Shown here piece after piece: positions 9,831 through 21,468 of a stretch of 64,000 nt of DNA (the first letter of the stretch is position 1; every line of letters starts with the position of its first letter). The DNA is taken from contig VWZX01006538.1 in assembly GCA_013399015.1 (NCBI GenBank), positions 1-64,000 of the forward strand, written 5' to 3'. This DNA is from Galbula dea (Eukaryota > Chordata > Aves > Piciformes > Galbulidae). The notes under the pieces are model-generated. The model was not told the origin of the DNA, did not search any database, and saw only the letters and a program-made list of their open reading frames with translations. The translations under genes and the position numbers were made by a program.

Positions 9831-11837
9831 TCACTCTTATTCTTTTAGGCTGGCTGCTTGCACACCCCATTGTTGCCTCTAGAATTGCTGTGTATGGGTT
9901 TGTTTGACTGTTGTTATACAGGGTTATCTTCAAGTATGGACTTGAAATTTATTTCAAGATGAGAAAAATATTTCTAGAACTTGCTCCATATTCCAATTTA
10001 AAAAACACCTGTATACAATTTAAAAACTGCAGCAAAGCAGGGAGATTCCACATATGTATTAAAAAAAAAAATAGTTCTTCATACTGAGAGCAAGAACAAG
10101 AACTGAAGAAGCTACAGTTTCCATCCGCAGATATTCAAAACTTAACAGGATAATGACCCTGGCAAACTAATCTGACTTTGAAGCTGAACTTAACTTCAAA
10201 GTTAACTTCTGCTTTGAGTAGGAGGTAGACTGGGTAGTCTGCACATGTGATCCCACCACATAGCTACTCTATTCTTGTATGTGAAGATACCCTATGAATG
10301 CGTGTTTCTCTTCCTTCTTCATCATCACGTGCCATCTGTGGTGGCAGCAGCTGTGGCAATGTTAAATGGAAACTAACGGAAAAAATTATGCTGCAGGTTT
10401 TGTGAGATGGAATTAAAATGAAAAGGTTAACGAGGATGAAACTTAGAAAATCTTACTCTCAAACTAGATACTGTAATGACTGTAAGCAAATTCAAGGTCT
10501 GACCCACAGTCCACTGAATCAAATAGTGGTTTCACTACTGAGATGAGTAATACCAGACAGGAGAAAGAAAAGGAAAAATCATGCAAAGTAAAATTATTCT
10601 GTGATTCCAGCAATAAAAAGTCCCCCTAGAGAAAAAATATTGCCACCAAAATCTGATGTCACCCCATCTGAAAAGCATTAATAGAAAATCCAAAATTAAA
10701 TGGTAGTATTTGAGAAACAGTAATGGAACCTGAGATGTCACATCAGATCGAAGGAGTTATGAACCAAAGAGTAAAGGACAAAATGTGTGAAAATGGGATA
10801 TTTACTTCCAAATAAAAAAAACTAATTAGTTTTTTCTAGAAACACCACTAACTCAGTTAAGAGATGAACAAACTTAGTTTAGACCTTGACTCAGCAGAAC
10901 TATTAGTTTATTATGCTGGATGTGTTCAATCGGAAACTCTTTACAGTATTAATTCCACACTGCCCTCTTCCCCTACCTCCCACAATTAAAAAAGAGAGAA
11001 TGTCAGAGGGAATGTCTCATTGTCTTCTTTCCATCTAAATTCACATCTTCAGGACATTTATATGTTGGGATCTCCTCACTGTTTTCTTTTCAGTGTTCCC
11101 AGATCAACATACTCTGAGAAGTAATAGCAGAGTAATAGCCAAAGGAAGGTGTCATGGCAACAGCCTTTTAGATAGCCTATTCTTCTCACATATATTTAAA
11201 CTCATATTTGGGGAGAATAAATTGATTGTTTAAGCCCCCAGAGAGAGGTGGCCATGGTTTGCTTTGTGCTTGTAATCTTGTATTAGTTATGTGCAAGGAA
11301 GGGAAGCAAAAAGCAGGAATAAAACTACTGAACAGAACAAAACCTGGCTTTGTGGCCCAGCTTGCCCCTGTGATTGTCACATAGGATCACACTTTGGCAC
11401 ATTTTTCTGCACTTATGATAAACTGCTTCCTACTGAGTGTGTACTTGGATTTGTCAGAAAACAATATATACCAGGCTAACATAAGTCTCGTAAGAGGCTC
11501 CTGTCCTGCAGCCACCTAAGCCTTTTACCAGTGACTTCAATGAGATTTAGAACCAAGGCAGAAACACCAGACAGTGATGTCTTACAGCACCTTAAACAGC
11601 ACAGACTTCAGTGAAGATGCAGATGTTCAACACCCCTCGGTGTCAAATCCTCTTGGAGCGAAAGAAAGCCTTTACTGAAGCAGCTGTCTCATTTAAGTAC
11701 TCAGAAATGCAACGGGAATTAATTTAGGCCTGGCCCCCATATAGAAGTACAACATGATTATTCCAGCGAGGAATGTGCTTTTTCCTTCTGGCAATGCAGA
11801 TCCTCTGTACAACCTTACTGCAGTTACATTGCCATAA
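9831..11837 (-). other. PARP8: PARP8 intron segment, unique sequence
   Basis: AT-rich sequence between two CR1s. An A-run lies near 10060-10070. No exon, RNA gene or repeat family recognised. Confidence 0.6.
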
Positions 11838-11934
11838 CCACAGAATCACAGAATCATAAACTGTTAGGAGCTGGAAGGGACCTTGAAAGATCATCTAGTC
11901 CAACCCCCCTGCCATAGCAGAATTCCCTAGACCA
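11838..11934 (-). mobile_element. CR1 LINE (outer copy), 3' terminal part
   Basis: Reverse-strand CR1 3' end: CACAGAATCACAGAATCAT followed by the hairpin region and AGATCATCTAGTCCAACC. It breaks off at CCTAGACCA, where a second CR1 begins. Its expected continuation resumes at 12233 after about 59 nt are skipped (judged against the related copy at 58.9 kb). It belongs to the same CR1 group as the copies at 16 kb, 21 kb, 31 kb, 52.6 kb and 58.9 kb. Confidence 0.88.
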
Positions 11935-12231
11935 CAGAATCACAGAATCACAGAACCATTACGGTTGGAAAGGACCCTCAAGATCATCTAGTCCAACCGA
12001 TAGCCCTACACTTACTACTCTTACCCCTAAATCATCCCCTGAAGAAACACATCTATCCTCTTCTTAAAAATCTCGAGGGATGGTGACTCCACCACCTCCC
12101 TGGGCAGCCTATTCCAATATCTCACCACTCTTTCAGTAAAGAAATTCTTCCTAATATCTAATCTAAACCTACCCTGGCTCAGCTTAAGCCCATTCCCTCT
12201 AGTCCTGTCACCAGTCACAAGGGAGAAGAGG
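11935..12231 (-). mobile_element. CR1 LINE (inner copy) nested in an older CR1
   Basis: A second CR1 3' end in the same orientation, from a different subfamily: its terminus and hairpin differ (CCATTACGGTTGGAAAGG). On the minus strand it reads DRTRGNGLKLSQGRFRLDIR and then YWNRLPREVVESPS, the ORF2 C-terminus. It abuts a single N at 12232, beyond which the outer CR1 resumes. This is either a true nested insertion with a small target deletion or an assembly join between two CR1 copies. Confidence 0.8.
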
Positions 12232-12232
12232 N

Positions 12233-12553
12233 ACCTCTCTGGGTAGTCTGTTCCAGTGCTCTGGCACCTGAACTGGGAAAAAATACTTTCTTGTATTCAC
12301 ACGGAATCTCCTATGCTTCAGCTTACAACCACTGCCCCTTGTCCTGTCATCGGGGATCACTGAGAAGAGCCTGACCCCATCCTCCTGACACATACCCTTC
12401 ACATATTTAAAAGCATAGATGAGGTTACTGCTTAGTCTCCTCCAAGCTAAAGAGACCCAGCTCCCCCAGCCTTTCCTCACAAGGAAGATATTCTACCCCC
12501 TTAATCATCTTTGTGGCTCTGCACTGGACTCCTTCAAGCAGTCCCCATAGAGC
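12233..12553 (-). mobile_element. CR1 LINE (outer copy), 5' part of the fragment
   Basis: Continuation of the outer CR1 after the N. On the minus strand it contains LIYAFKYVKGMCQEDGVRLF and FRVNTRKYFFPVQVPEHW, typical of CR1 ORF2 C-termini. It ends near CTTCAAGCAGTCCCC, a usual kind of 5' truncation. Confidence 0.88.
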
Positions 12554-15500
12554 TTATAGCACTAAAATTTATTTCCATTCCTACAAACACACTCTAACTA
12601 GCCAACTATCCCGCTTTCTTGTTCAGTTATGTTCCTTTAGCTACATGAACATAGCTAAACTCTAGGGTGTAAGCAAAGCTTCAATGATGGTGTTATTTCT
12701 ATTTTATGCAGCTTTGACCCTTTGCAGAAGGCATCTTACAGTATACATTTCTCAACCCTTAGGCTCAGAACAAGCTTCATACTAGAAATGGCCTTGCAGA
12801 GCTTTTGTTATTTAACAAATAGTAAGGCACCATAGAAGAAATTAGTGAGAGCTGTCATGTTTCATGGCTTGCGTTTTTCACATAAATTTCTTATTGCTTG
12901 AAATAATATTAACATGTATATCCACAGCCTTAGCTTATTAAAAATTCTCACAGAAGACTCCTTGGAAGCATTTTCCAATTTATCTTAACCAGATCTGTTC
13001 CTTCTTCAGAAAGATTATCCTGCAAAGATCCAGCGTCATTTGAGAACTAATTGATCAACTAGATGGGAATCCACTACATAATTGTTATTTTTCAGATTAA
13101 TCTGTCCCAGTTTCATACAAAACAAGCAGATTCATCTGCATTTGACATTACTGTAATTTCTAAAAGCTAGTTAAAAAGGAGTAAGGAGTCCAAACTGATT
13201 ATTGTACCAGGCAAAATATGACCCCCAAATTGATTCTCTGGGTCAAAGAAAAAAATCCATAAAACCTGAAAAAGGCATCAAAGCAAAAGTTACATTACAA
13301 AGCACATTCATTAAAACAAACAAACAAACAAACCAATAACTAGCTTCGTCTCTTTACATCGATTGTTTCCCATGCCTTGAACTGCAATTTTACCTACCAT
13401 GGTACAATCTCCAGGATCAGACAAACATCCCAAAGCCACAACAGTGACACTGGAGATGGAGTGTATGACTGGAGCATAGCTTCCCATCATAATCATGTCA
13501 TCTTAACTCTATGCCACCTGTAGTTCCTGTCTAGGAAAGGAATCGTTTAAGCTGAATTTCCAGCTGTCTTGCACAGCAGGAAGAGTGTGAAGCATCTGTC
13601 GCAAGTCTAAGATTTATGCCTACAGAACGGTTATGAGAATTCAACCATCTTTGTCCCATGGCAACAGCTGACTTACTGCCTTATTAAGTGTGGAAATTGT
13701 GATCTAGTTTCTATTCCAGTTTTAGCTGTCTCCATTAGAGCCAGAGATCCATGTGCTAACGTTGGAACTTGCAAACTTGCTGAAGAAAGGAAACAAGATT
13801 TTTGTCATGTGGAATCTTACAGTAGTGTAATGCCAATCTGTAACAATATAGAAAAAGAGTAAATAGGACATTCTTAATCTTAACGCATCTGGAACTACAT
13901 TATTTTTACATTATTTTAGAGATTATTTTTTGTTTATGATATCCAAAATCCCAGATATAGATCATCAATAAATTTAGGCAATGAGTTAATAGAATGAATG
14001 AAGCTTTACACCTGAAGAAAACAAAAAAAGACTCGGCAAAATAAGCTATGGCGAAGTATGTAAGATTAAATGCTTTTGTGAGGCTGATTATATGCCAGGG
14101 TTAACTTTCGAACAAATTGGTGAGCTGATGAAAAGGTTAGTGAAACCTTGGCAAGAAAGGAAAAAAAAAAAACAAACAAACAAAAAAAACTAGTGAAAAT
14201 TTTGGTCCCAAGGGCCTTTTTAATGTCTTATATAATACTTCCGAAAGCACAGCATGATATAGACCTGATGTTTTTACTCTCTTTTAGGTGAGTTTGGAAT
14301 AGGGATAATTGAACAGATGCAGCTGAAACTGTATTCTTTCACTAATTTCTAGCAATCAACTCTCAAAATTACCAGTCATCTTCAGTATCTACACATAACA
14401 GTGCCACAGCAGAACAATGTTCCATCAATGTCCACTAATTACACAGAAAATATCCCATTCACATCTTCACTGCTTTGTTCTCTTATCTTTGAAAATGATT
14501 CAAATTCTTCAGTGGATTCATATTACTTTCACAGCCTTTAGTCTTCTCTTCTACTTTAAGAAGACCATCATCGTAAGATTGTGAAGCCAGGCCCTTTTTT
14601 ATTCCCGACCAGCATTTCTTCTGACCTGAAAGAAAACTAGTTCCAAAAGGACTTCACTGCAAACAGAGACACCCACTTTATTAGTAACTGGTCCAAGATC
14701 CAGTCTGAAATGTAATAGCTTGGCAATAAATCATACCACAAATACAGGGAAGAAATGATGATTTTTCAGAAGCTGTACTGTGGGATTCCATTCAAACAAA
14801 ACTGTCAAATTGCATTCCTGAAATATCTGACCTTCAAACGAGTGCCTTGAGAATTGGTAGACGAAAGCATTTAGGTATTGGCCAGCTAAGGCTATTTACA
14901 GGAAAAATTTGCAGTTTTGGGGTTTTTTTTGGTAGTTGGCTTTATTTGAATTAGTAAATTTTCTGAAGAGGATTATCATTCTAAACTAATAGTTAAACAC
15001 ACTGCAACAGGCTTCAATGTCAAGTCTTTCTTCTATCATGTACAAAACCGACATGCATGCATATAACAGCAGAAGAGACACAGCAGCCAATAAACAGCAA
15101 TTTTCTATGGCAAAAAGATCTCTTCTGCCTAATGGACACTACAAAAAGACAAGCCTTCCAAAGTAACAACCTGGAGACAATCATTCTATTCTATGCTGAA
15201 AACAAACAAAATAACCATAAAAGCAATTGAAAAATAAGTAAAAATTACTGCTATGTTACTTGACAGCTAGGACAAAGAAGCTTAATGCAAACTCTCCTTT
15301 TGGTGTTCAACAGCCACAACTACGAGTGAAGGATAAATGTTAGGTTTTTTGACAAATCAGATACGAGTGAATTAGCAAAATACTTCACCACTTAGTATGT
15401 ATGACTATTGTGCCATGAAAAAATTAATTACCTTTCAGTGAAGCTCTTAAAAAACAATGCAATTACACAACAAGAAAAATAACCTTGCTCTTCCACTCTG

Positions 15501-15972
15501 GAGCTTTTGAAAGAATTCATCCTATCCAGCACTCATCAGCTGAGGGAGTGCTCCACTGAAATTCATATTCAGAAATATACATAAAACTATAGCACTATTC
15601 TGAATTTTCTTATCAGGCAAATATTTTAATCTACTATTGCTACGATTCACGAAGTAAATAATAAATAAATAAAAAATATGGAGACTTTGTATTTATAAAT
15701 TTATATATTTATATATTTTTGTATTTATAAATACGTCCATTTATAATTATATAACACTTTTAATTGCATTGCAAATCATATTAATGAGTGAAATGAATAT
15801 TATTAGCCAATACAAAGCAGCAAGTATTTCATTCCATTCATTCATGGTATCTTTATGATATAGACCAAGTAATGTGAGAAAAACACAAACAGAACTAAAA
15901 GGTTCAAGTTGCATAAAACACTAACAATAAATTGATGTGCACCTCCAAAGAGACAGACAGACAAACAGTCAT
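12554..15972 (-). other. PARP8: PARP8 intron segment, unique and AT-rich
   Basis: No exon, RNA gene or repeat family recognised. It contains CAAA-rich low-complexity DNA at 13315-13333 and 14160-14190, an AT-rich tract at 15652-15760, and a short (GACA)n at about 15950-15966 just before the next CR1. Confidence 0.6.
15652..15760. repeat. AT-rich low-complexity tract
   Basis: About 100 bp almost free of G and C, made of AAAT, TTTATA and TATATTTA units. It could act as an unwinding or fragile sequence; nothing else is visible. Confidence 0.75.
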
Positions 15973-16980
15973 AGAAGTCAGAGAGTTGTGGTCAATGGGA
16001 TGGAGTCTAGTTGGTGGCCTGTGTCTAGTGAAGTCCCTCAGGAGTTGGTACTGGGACCAGTACTTTTCGATCTACTCATTAACAACCTGGATGAGGGAAC
16101 AGAGTGTGCTCTCAGCAAGTTTGCTGTTGACACTAAACTGGGTGGAGTGGCTGACGCACCAGAGGGTTGTGCTGCCATTTGGCAAGACTTAGACAGGCTG
16201 GAGAGTTGGGCAGGGAGAAATTTAATGAGATTCAATACGGCCAAGTGTCGAGTCCTGCACCTGGGAAAGACCAACGCCATGTATCAGTATAGGCTGGGGG
16301 CCTGACCTGTCAGAGAGCAGTGAAGGGGAAAGAGACCTGGGGGTCCTGGTAGATGGAAAGGATGACCATGAGCCAGCAATGTGCTCTTGTGGCCACGAGG
16401 GTCAATGGGATTCTGGGGTGTATTAGAAGGGGAGTGGTTAGTAGGTCAAGAGAGGTTCTTCTTATCCTTTACTCTACCCTGGTCCACTTCTGGGCTCCTC
16501 AGTTTAAGAAGGATAGGGAACTGCTGGAAAGAGTCCAGCACAGAGCCACCAAGATGATGAAGGGGCTGGAATGTCTTCCTTATGAGGAAAGGCTGAGGAA
16601 GCTGGGTCTCTTTAGCTTGGAGAAGAGGAGACTAAGGCGTGACCTTATCTATGCTTTCAAATATGTGAAGGGTGTGTGTCAAGAGGATGGGGTCAGGCTT
16701 TTCTCAGTGAAACCCAGTGACAAGACAAGGGACAATGGCTGTAAGCTGAAGCATAGGAGATTCCGTGTGAATACAAGAAAGTATTTTTTCCCAATGATGG
16801 TGCCAGAGCACTGCAACAGACTGCCCAGAGAGGTTGTGGAGTCTCCTTCTCTGGAGATACTCAAAACTCATCTGCACGTGCTTCTGTGTGACCTGGTCTA
16901 GGGTATCCTACTATGGCAGGGGGGTTGGACTAGATGATCTTTCGAGGTTCCTTCCAACTCCTAATATTCTGTGACTCTGT
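15973..16980 (+). mobile_element. CR1 LINE, ~1 kb, reverse transcriptase C-terminal half
   Basis: A longer CR1 copy that begins in the reverse transcriptase (RT) domain with the CAGAGAGTTGTGGTCAATGGG block and runs through ORF2 to the 3' hairpin and CTAATATTCTGTGACTCTGTG. The RT catalytic box is damaged: KFAVDTKL in place of KFADDTKL, a lost catalytic Asp. The frame is broken near 16305. The C-terminal part is well preserved over 16353-16901, with HRRFRVNTRKYFFPMM. About 31 nt are missing near 16483 compared with the copy at 31.3 kb. It is directly followed by a 218-bp block that recurs at 31880. Confidence 0.95.
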
Positions 16981-17198
16981 GAGTCTCTGATTTTCTTGAA
17001 ACTGGTGACACTGTCAAAGAGCTGACTGCTGTAATATATATACAGTTATTTTTCTTGGCAAACTCTTTCATCTTGACAAATGCAGATGCTAATCTGAGAA
17101 GACCTAGCGTAAGATATTATTCTACTATTGACTTCAGTGAAGAAACTACCCTTGGTGTATCTCTCAGGATTAGGGGCATTGCCACAATAAATACAGTA
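16981..17198 (+). repeat. 218-bp non-CR1 block following a CR1 3' end (copy 1)
   Basis: Directly follows the CR1 3' terminus and matches 31880-32097 with 12 substitutions and no gaps (94.5% by hand count). Similarity stops right after a shared AATAAATA-X-AGTA; past that point the two loci are unrelated. An open frame crosses the block in both copies, but at least seven of the differences within it change the amino acid and only one is silent, so there is no sign of protein-level constraint. Confidence 0.9.
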
Positions 17199-20100
17199 AG
17201 TTATTCTATGTTTGCATTTGCCACTAAGAATAGTAGTGCTACTGGTCCTATCACACAACCAAATGCATCTGAATCAAATGGTGAACATAATTCATAAAGC
17301 CCTGCTTGATTTAGCATGTTATTCAAACAAAGGGGATATAGAAGACTGCAGCTCAACCATTTCCCTTCTGCAAAGCATCCAATGAGAAAGGCAACTTCTA
17401 TTAAGCGCACTGAAGTCTGTAGAATTAATCATCAATCCAACAAACAAAAGTGCACTCCTAAAAATAAAAACAACACTTATGAAGCAACTAAATCAAGGAC
17501 ACTTGGATGAAAAACAAAAGAAGTGTGTGCTGTCATTCTAGAAAGAGTTACATCAAAATACAGACATATGCGCAACGCAAGGTTGTCCACAGACTACACC
17601 AGAATCAGACCATTTCATCCAAAACTACAAAAGCCACCTCTTCTTGCAGTTACCCTCCTTGACCAGATTCAGCCCACTGCTCTTCCCACTTCCTTCTCTC
17701 TGCTGATCCCACACGTTTGAACTCTCCCTCCCTCCTCCCCATTATGTCTTCATCCAATTTCAGTCTTCCCCAGGACACAAAGTGCAAAACAAACTCAGGA
17801 CACTAACCTCTTGACCTTCTCAGCTGCAGGCAGAGCAGCATATATGATAATGGCCCTTGGACACGTTATATCTGTGGCTGGGCCCAACTTCTTCCACTAT
17901 GTGTTTTCCGCAGGTGTTTCTGCAGGTAGCTGTAATTCTAGTAACTTAGTCTTTCAATTCAGATCAATTGAACAGAAACCCCTTGTCCAACCCCTGTACA
18001 AAGTCTCTGTGTTGTGATCTTTCAAAACAAAAACAAAAGGTCACAAAAAGAAAAAAACATGATTCCAAGGTGGAGACACAAAGCAAACTTCAGACTGAAC
18101 AGTTACAAGCACTGCTCCAAACAACAGAAGAGAGCAACTTGTCATAATAAGTTTTACCTGACCATTTTAGCAGGTAATTCCAGCATCTTACCAATCATTA
18201 AAAATAAAAATAAAGCTTATATATACCCCTGGAGACATTCACTGTTTAACCTCCTTGTGCTCCTAACAAGTGGAATGGCTTCTTTCCTTTACACTCTGTG
18301 TTCAGCAAAGGAACAAAGTCCTAGGCATCCTTCTTCAACCACTCTACAAATTGATCATTCAGTTGGCATTTTGCTTGTTTATGTAATGAGGTGTGCGACA
18401 GCCACTGCTGTGCAGGGAAAAAGTAACAAATTTAAATACATTTTCTCTTCAGTTCTTTCAGATATGTCAATATATTAATCTTTTTCCCTTCTCCCCATGC
18501 CACATTTACCCCCAATACTTCTTGGTATTGCTGAAATACTGTGTTTATGAACTAAACTTTTTTTTCCCCTGTCAGATCCATAGTTTCCATTAATGTCACT
18601 AAAACTCTCTATATAAACTCCAAATACAGAATTTAAACATCAAACTATAGCTTTTAGGAATATTCTAAACTCAAAGTGCATGGTTTTGCACACATTCAAC
18701 ATACCAAAATCCCATAGGAAAAGATTCCAATAGATGCTATCTATGAAGTTGCCCAACCCCACTTATTCAAGCTGATACAATGCATGCACTTAATTCAGGA
18801 CCACCTGCATGCCTGTGGCCAGTTATTTATCTGTTGCTTACAGTTACACACAGTTGCCTGGTACTCACTAAGGTATCGTCCAGCACCTCTGGAGGCTGAT
18901 AAAACATGATATACCATGGACCCATACCTTGCACACATTTTAATCCAAGGTGACAATCGCTGTTCCCAACTCTTGTGCCACACAGCTAAAAGGACTGCTT
19001 GCAAAATTGAAGGGCTGGCTCATCCTGCTGTCCTATGTACTAACATGGTCAAAACTACACCATTTTCTGTGATCAGAGGCACAGAAGAGGGTGCTACGTT
19101 GCTAGCTGCAATGCCAGCAGGGTTCACTGCCTTAGCCCAAAAGACCGAATAGCTACAGTGGTGCAAAGGAAAACATGAAACACAAAATAAGAGTAGGTCA
19201 GACTCTCGTCCCTGGAGCCTCACTGGGATACCTTTAACACCTCTGCCACTATACCACAGTCATGAGCAGCATGCACTCACAAATAACAAAAAATTAAAAT
19301 GAAAATTCAGTAGTAGATCACAACAACTCTTTTTCCTTTCTTTTCAGATAAGAGTTTCATCTCAGGGAACAGGTACATTTCAAATACAACACAGTCTTGG
19401 TTGTCTTTAACACTAGAAAGATGTCAGTAAATTAGGGGGAGTATCGGAATCATCAAGAAGCAATCAAGGTTCTGGCAGAACAGCCTGGTGAGCAGTAAAA
19501 TTTAAATGGGTTCAGACAGCTAGGTATAGAGAGTATGGCAAATCAATGAGCAGGTGTGGTAGGAAATGTGATGACAGCTGAGACATGTTTCCAAAGTACA
19601 AACATGAAGATAGGTATCATATTTACAGCATGGCCCAAGGGAAAATGGCAAGCCATATTCAGGTGAGATTAGAGGAGAAAGTATAACTTGGCTGAAAATC
19701 AGAAACAGAGAGTCCCATTAAACTGTGAATTAGTCGCCCTGGGAAGGGGTAGAGGGCTAATCAAATAGTCATAGTCAGAATGGAAAAAGAGCTTAAGTAA
19801 AAGTAACGGAAAATTTTTGCTTTGTCAAAGTTACTAACAGAAGTTTCCCATTGCTAGTTTCAATGAGTTATGAATGAGTAAAATGTCACTTGTTTTTCTC
19901 ACGAGGAGAACAAAGTTGTAGGTTGAATATGACATTGATGACTCTTAATGTGACTCATGAAAAAAATTCAAAGCATACTCCTATACTGTATTTCAACAGT
20001 GTGCAGAATAATAGCAGCAGAGAATTTCACTTCAAGTGCTTTCTATGCATTTATAGTGGCAGCATTAGCTAAGATCCAAAACATTTCTTCCAACCAACTT

Positions 20101-21054
20101 TACGCACAAATTTTAGCTGCTCTGAATGTCTTATTTCTTCTTCATGACAAAATGCATTTGTTTGGTTGGTTTTTTAATGCATTTAAGCATTTAGTAACAG
20201 CTTATCTAATAAGGAACATTTTCTAAATACATGGGCTGTCCTTGGGCCAAAGAATTCTTCTAGATGCATGACTGCTCATAGAATGTTTATTTCATAATAT
20301 ACTCGAACAGTCATACCTGAATAGTCTCACAGACATTCCTACAGAAATTACTAACAAACTATAGAACTAATAAGAAAAAGAGAATTTTAGTTCCCTACCC
20401 CAACATGTAGTTAGGTTTTGAAGACCATTTTAATTTGTAAAGATACCTTTAAAAAAAAAGAAAAAGTCTTAATTAGATCCCTGTCTTCTCAAAAAGCTAA
20501 TTACATGGCAGATGAAGCCCTGGCTTAGGAAGCCCCTGTATCCTTGAAAAGGCAGAGGTAGTTCTATTCCCAGTTGTGTTACAGTGACTTGCTATATACC
20601 TCCCAGCAAGAAAAAATACACACATTTACAAAAGACGATCAGTAATTACAAAGCTTTCTAGACACTGATCTACTTTTGATGTGTGCTGGATCTCCAACAG
20701 AAATCAGCAGGAACAATCAGCAGTTTTGAAAAACTAAGCCTCATAGTCCAGATTTAAAAAATAACTAGGCAACAGTAATAGTGCAGAAATGGAAATCAGA
20801 CACGTAACTGTTTACATTCCCTTGAAAATCCCATCAGTACATATGCACCATTTTAGATAATTCAGTGCAGCCACAAAGGAATAAAAATGTCCATTTTATC
20901 ATGGATTTCTTTCTATAGAAATATAGGCACCTTAAAAGGGATTCAGCTACCTAAGGATCTTTTATGAGGCCAGCATACCTTTGAGCAACAGCTAAAATAA
21001 CATTCATGCTTAAGATACTCAAAATTGGTAGATACTTTTCAAAATATATAATGA
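17199..21054 (-). other. PARP8: PARP8 intron segment, unique sequence
   Basis: No exon, repeat family or RNA gene recognised. Several open frames of 60-154 codons in all frames look like chance. Confidence 0.6.
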
Positions 21055-21468
21055 AATATCTTCCTTATGAGGAAAGGCTGAGGGAGCTGGGTCTCTTTAG
21101 CTTGGAGAAGAGGAGACTAAGGGGTGACCTTATCTATGCTTTTAAATATGTGAAGGGTGTGTGTCGGGAGAATGGGGTCAGGCTCTTCTCAGTGGAGCCC
21201 AGTGACAGGACAAGAGGCAATAGCTGTAAGCTGAAGCATAGGAGATTCCGTGTGAATACACGTAGGAATTTTTTCCCAGTGAGGGTGACAGACCACTGGA
21301 ACCGACTGCCCAGAGAGGTTGTGGAGTCTCCTTCTATGGAGGTATTCAAAACCCGTCAGGACATGCTTCTGTATGACCTAGTCTAGGGTATCCTACTATG
21401 GCAGGGGGGTTGGACTAGATGATCTTTCGAGGTCCCTTCCAACTCCTGATGTTCTGTGATTCTGTGAA
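21055..21468 (+). mobile_element. CR1 LINE, ORF2 C-terminus and 3' end, well preserved
   Basis: Reads continuously from LPYEERLRELGLFSLEKRR through FRVNTRRNFFPVRV to NRLPREVVESPSMEVFKTR and ends LLYDLV, then the 3' UTR hairpin and TTCTGTGATTCTGTGA. The uninterrupted frame suggests a fairly recent insertion. It is 5'-truncated at ATATCTTCCTTATG and antisense to PARP8. Confidence 0.95.

Noticed and set aside
16353..16901. Long CR1 frames (for example 182 codons here) as host genes
   Set aside because: They encode CR1 ORF2 C-terminal fragments, 5'-truncated and lacking a working RT core.
17186..17191. AATAAA near the end of the 218-bp block as a true polyadenylation signal
   Set aside because: The block ends only about 7 nt later with no A-tail, so it is not convincing alone; AATAAA is common in AT-rich DNA.
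17055..17297. 80-codon frame with a partner at 31954-32157, considered a conserved small protein
   Set aside because: The partner frame diverges at the block edge, and differences between copies are mostly amino-acid changing.
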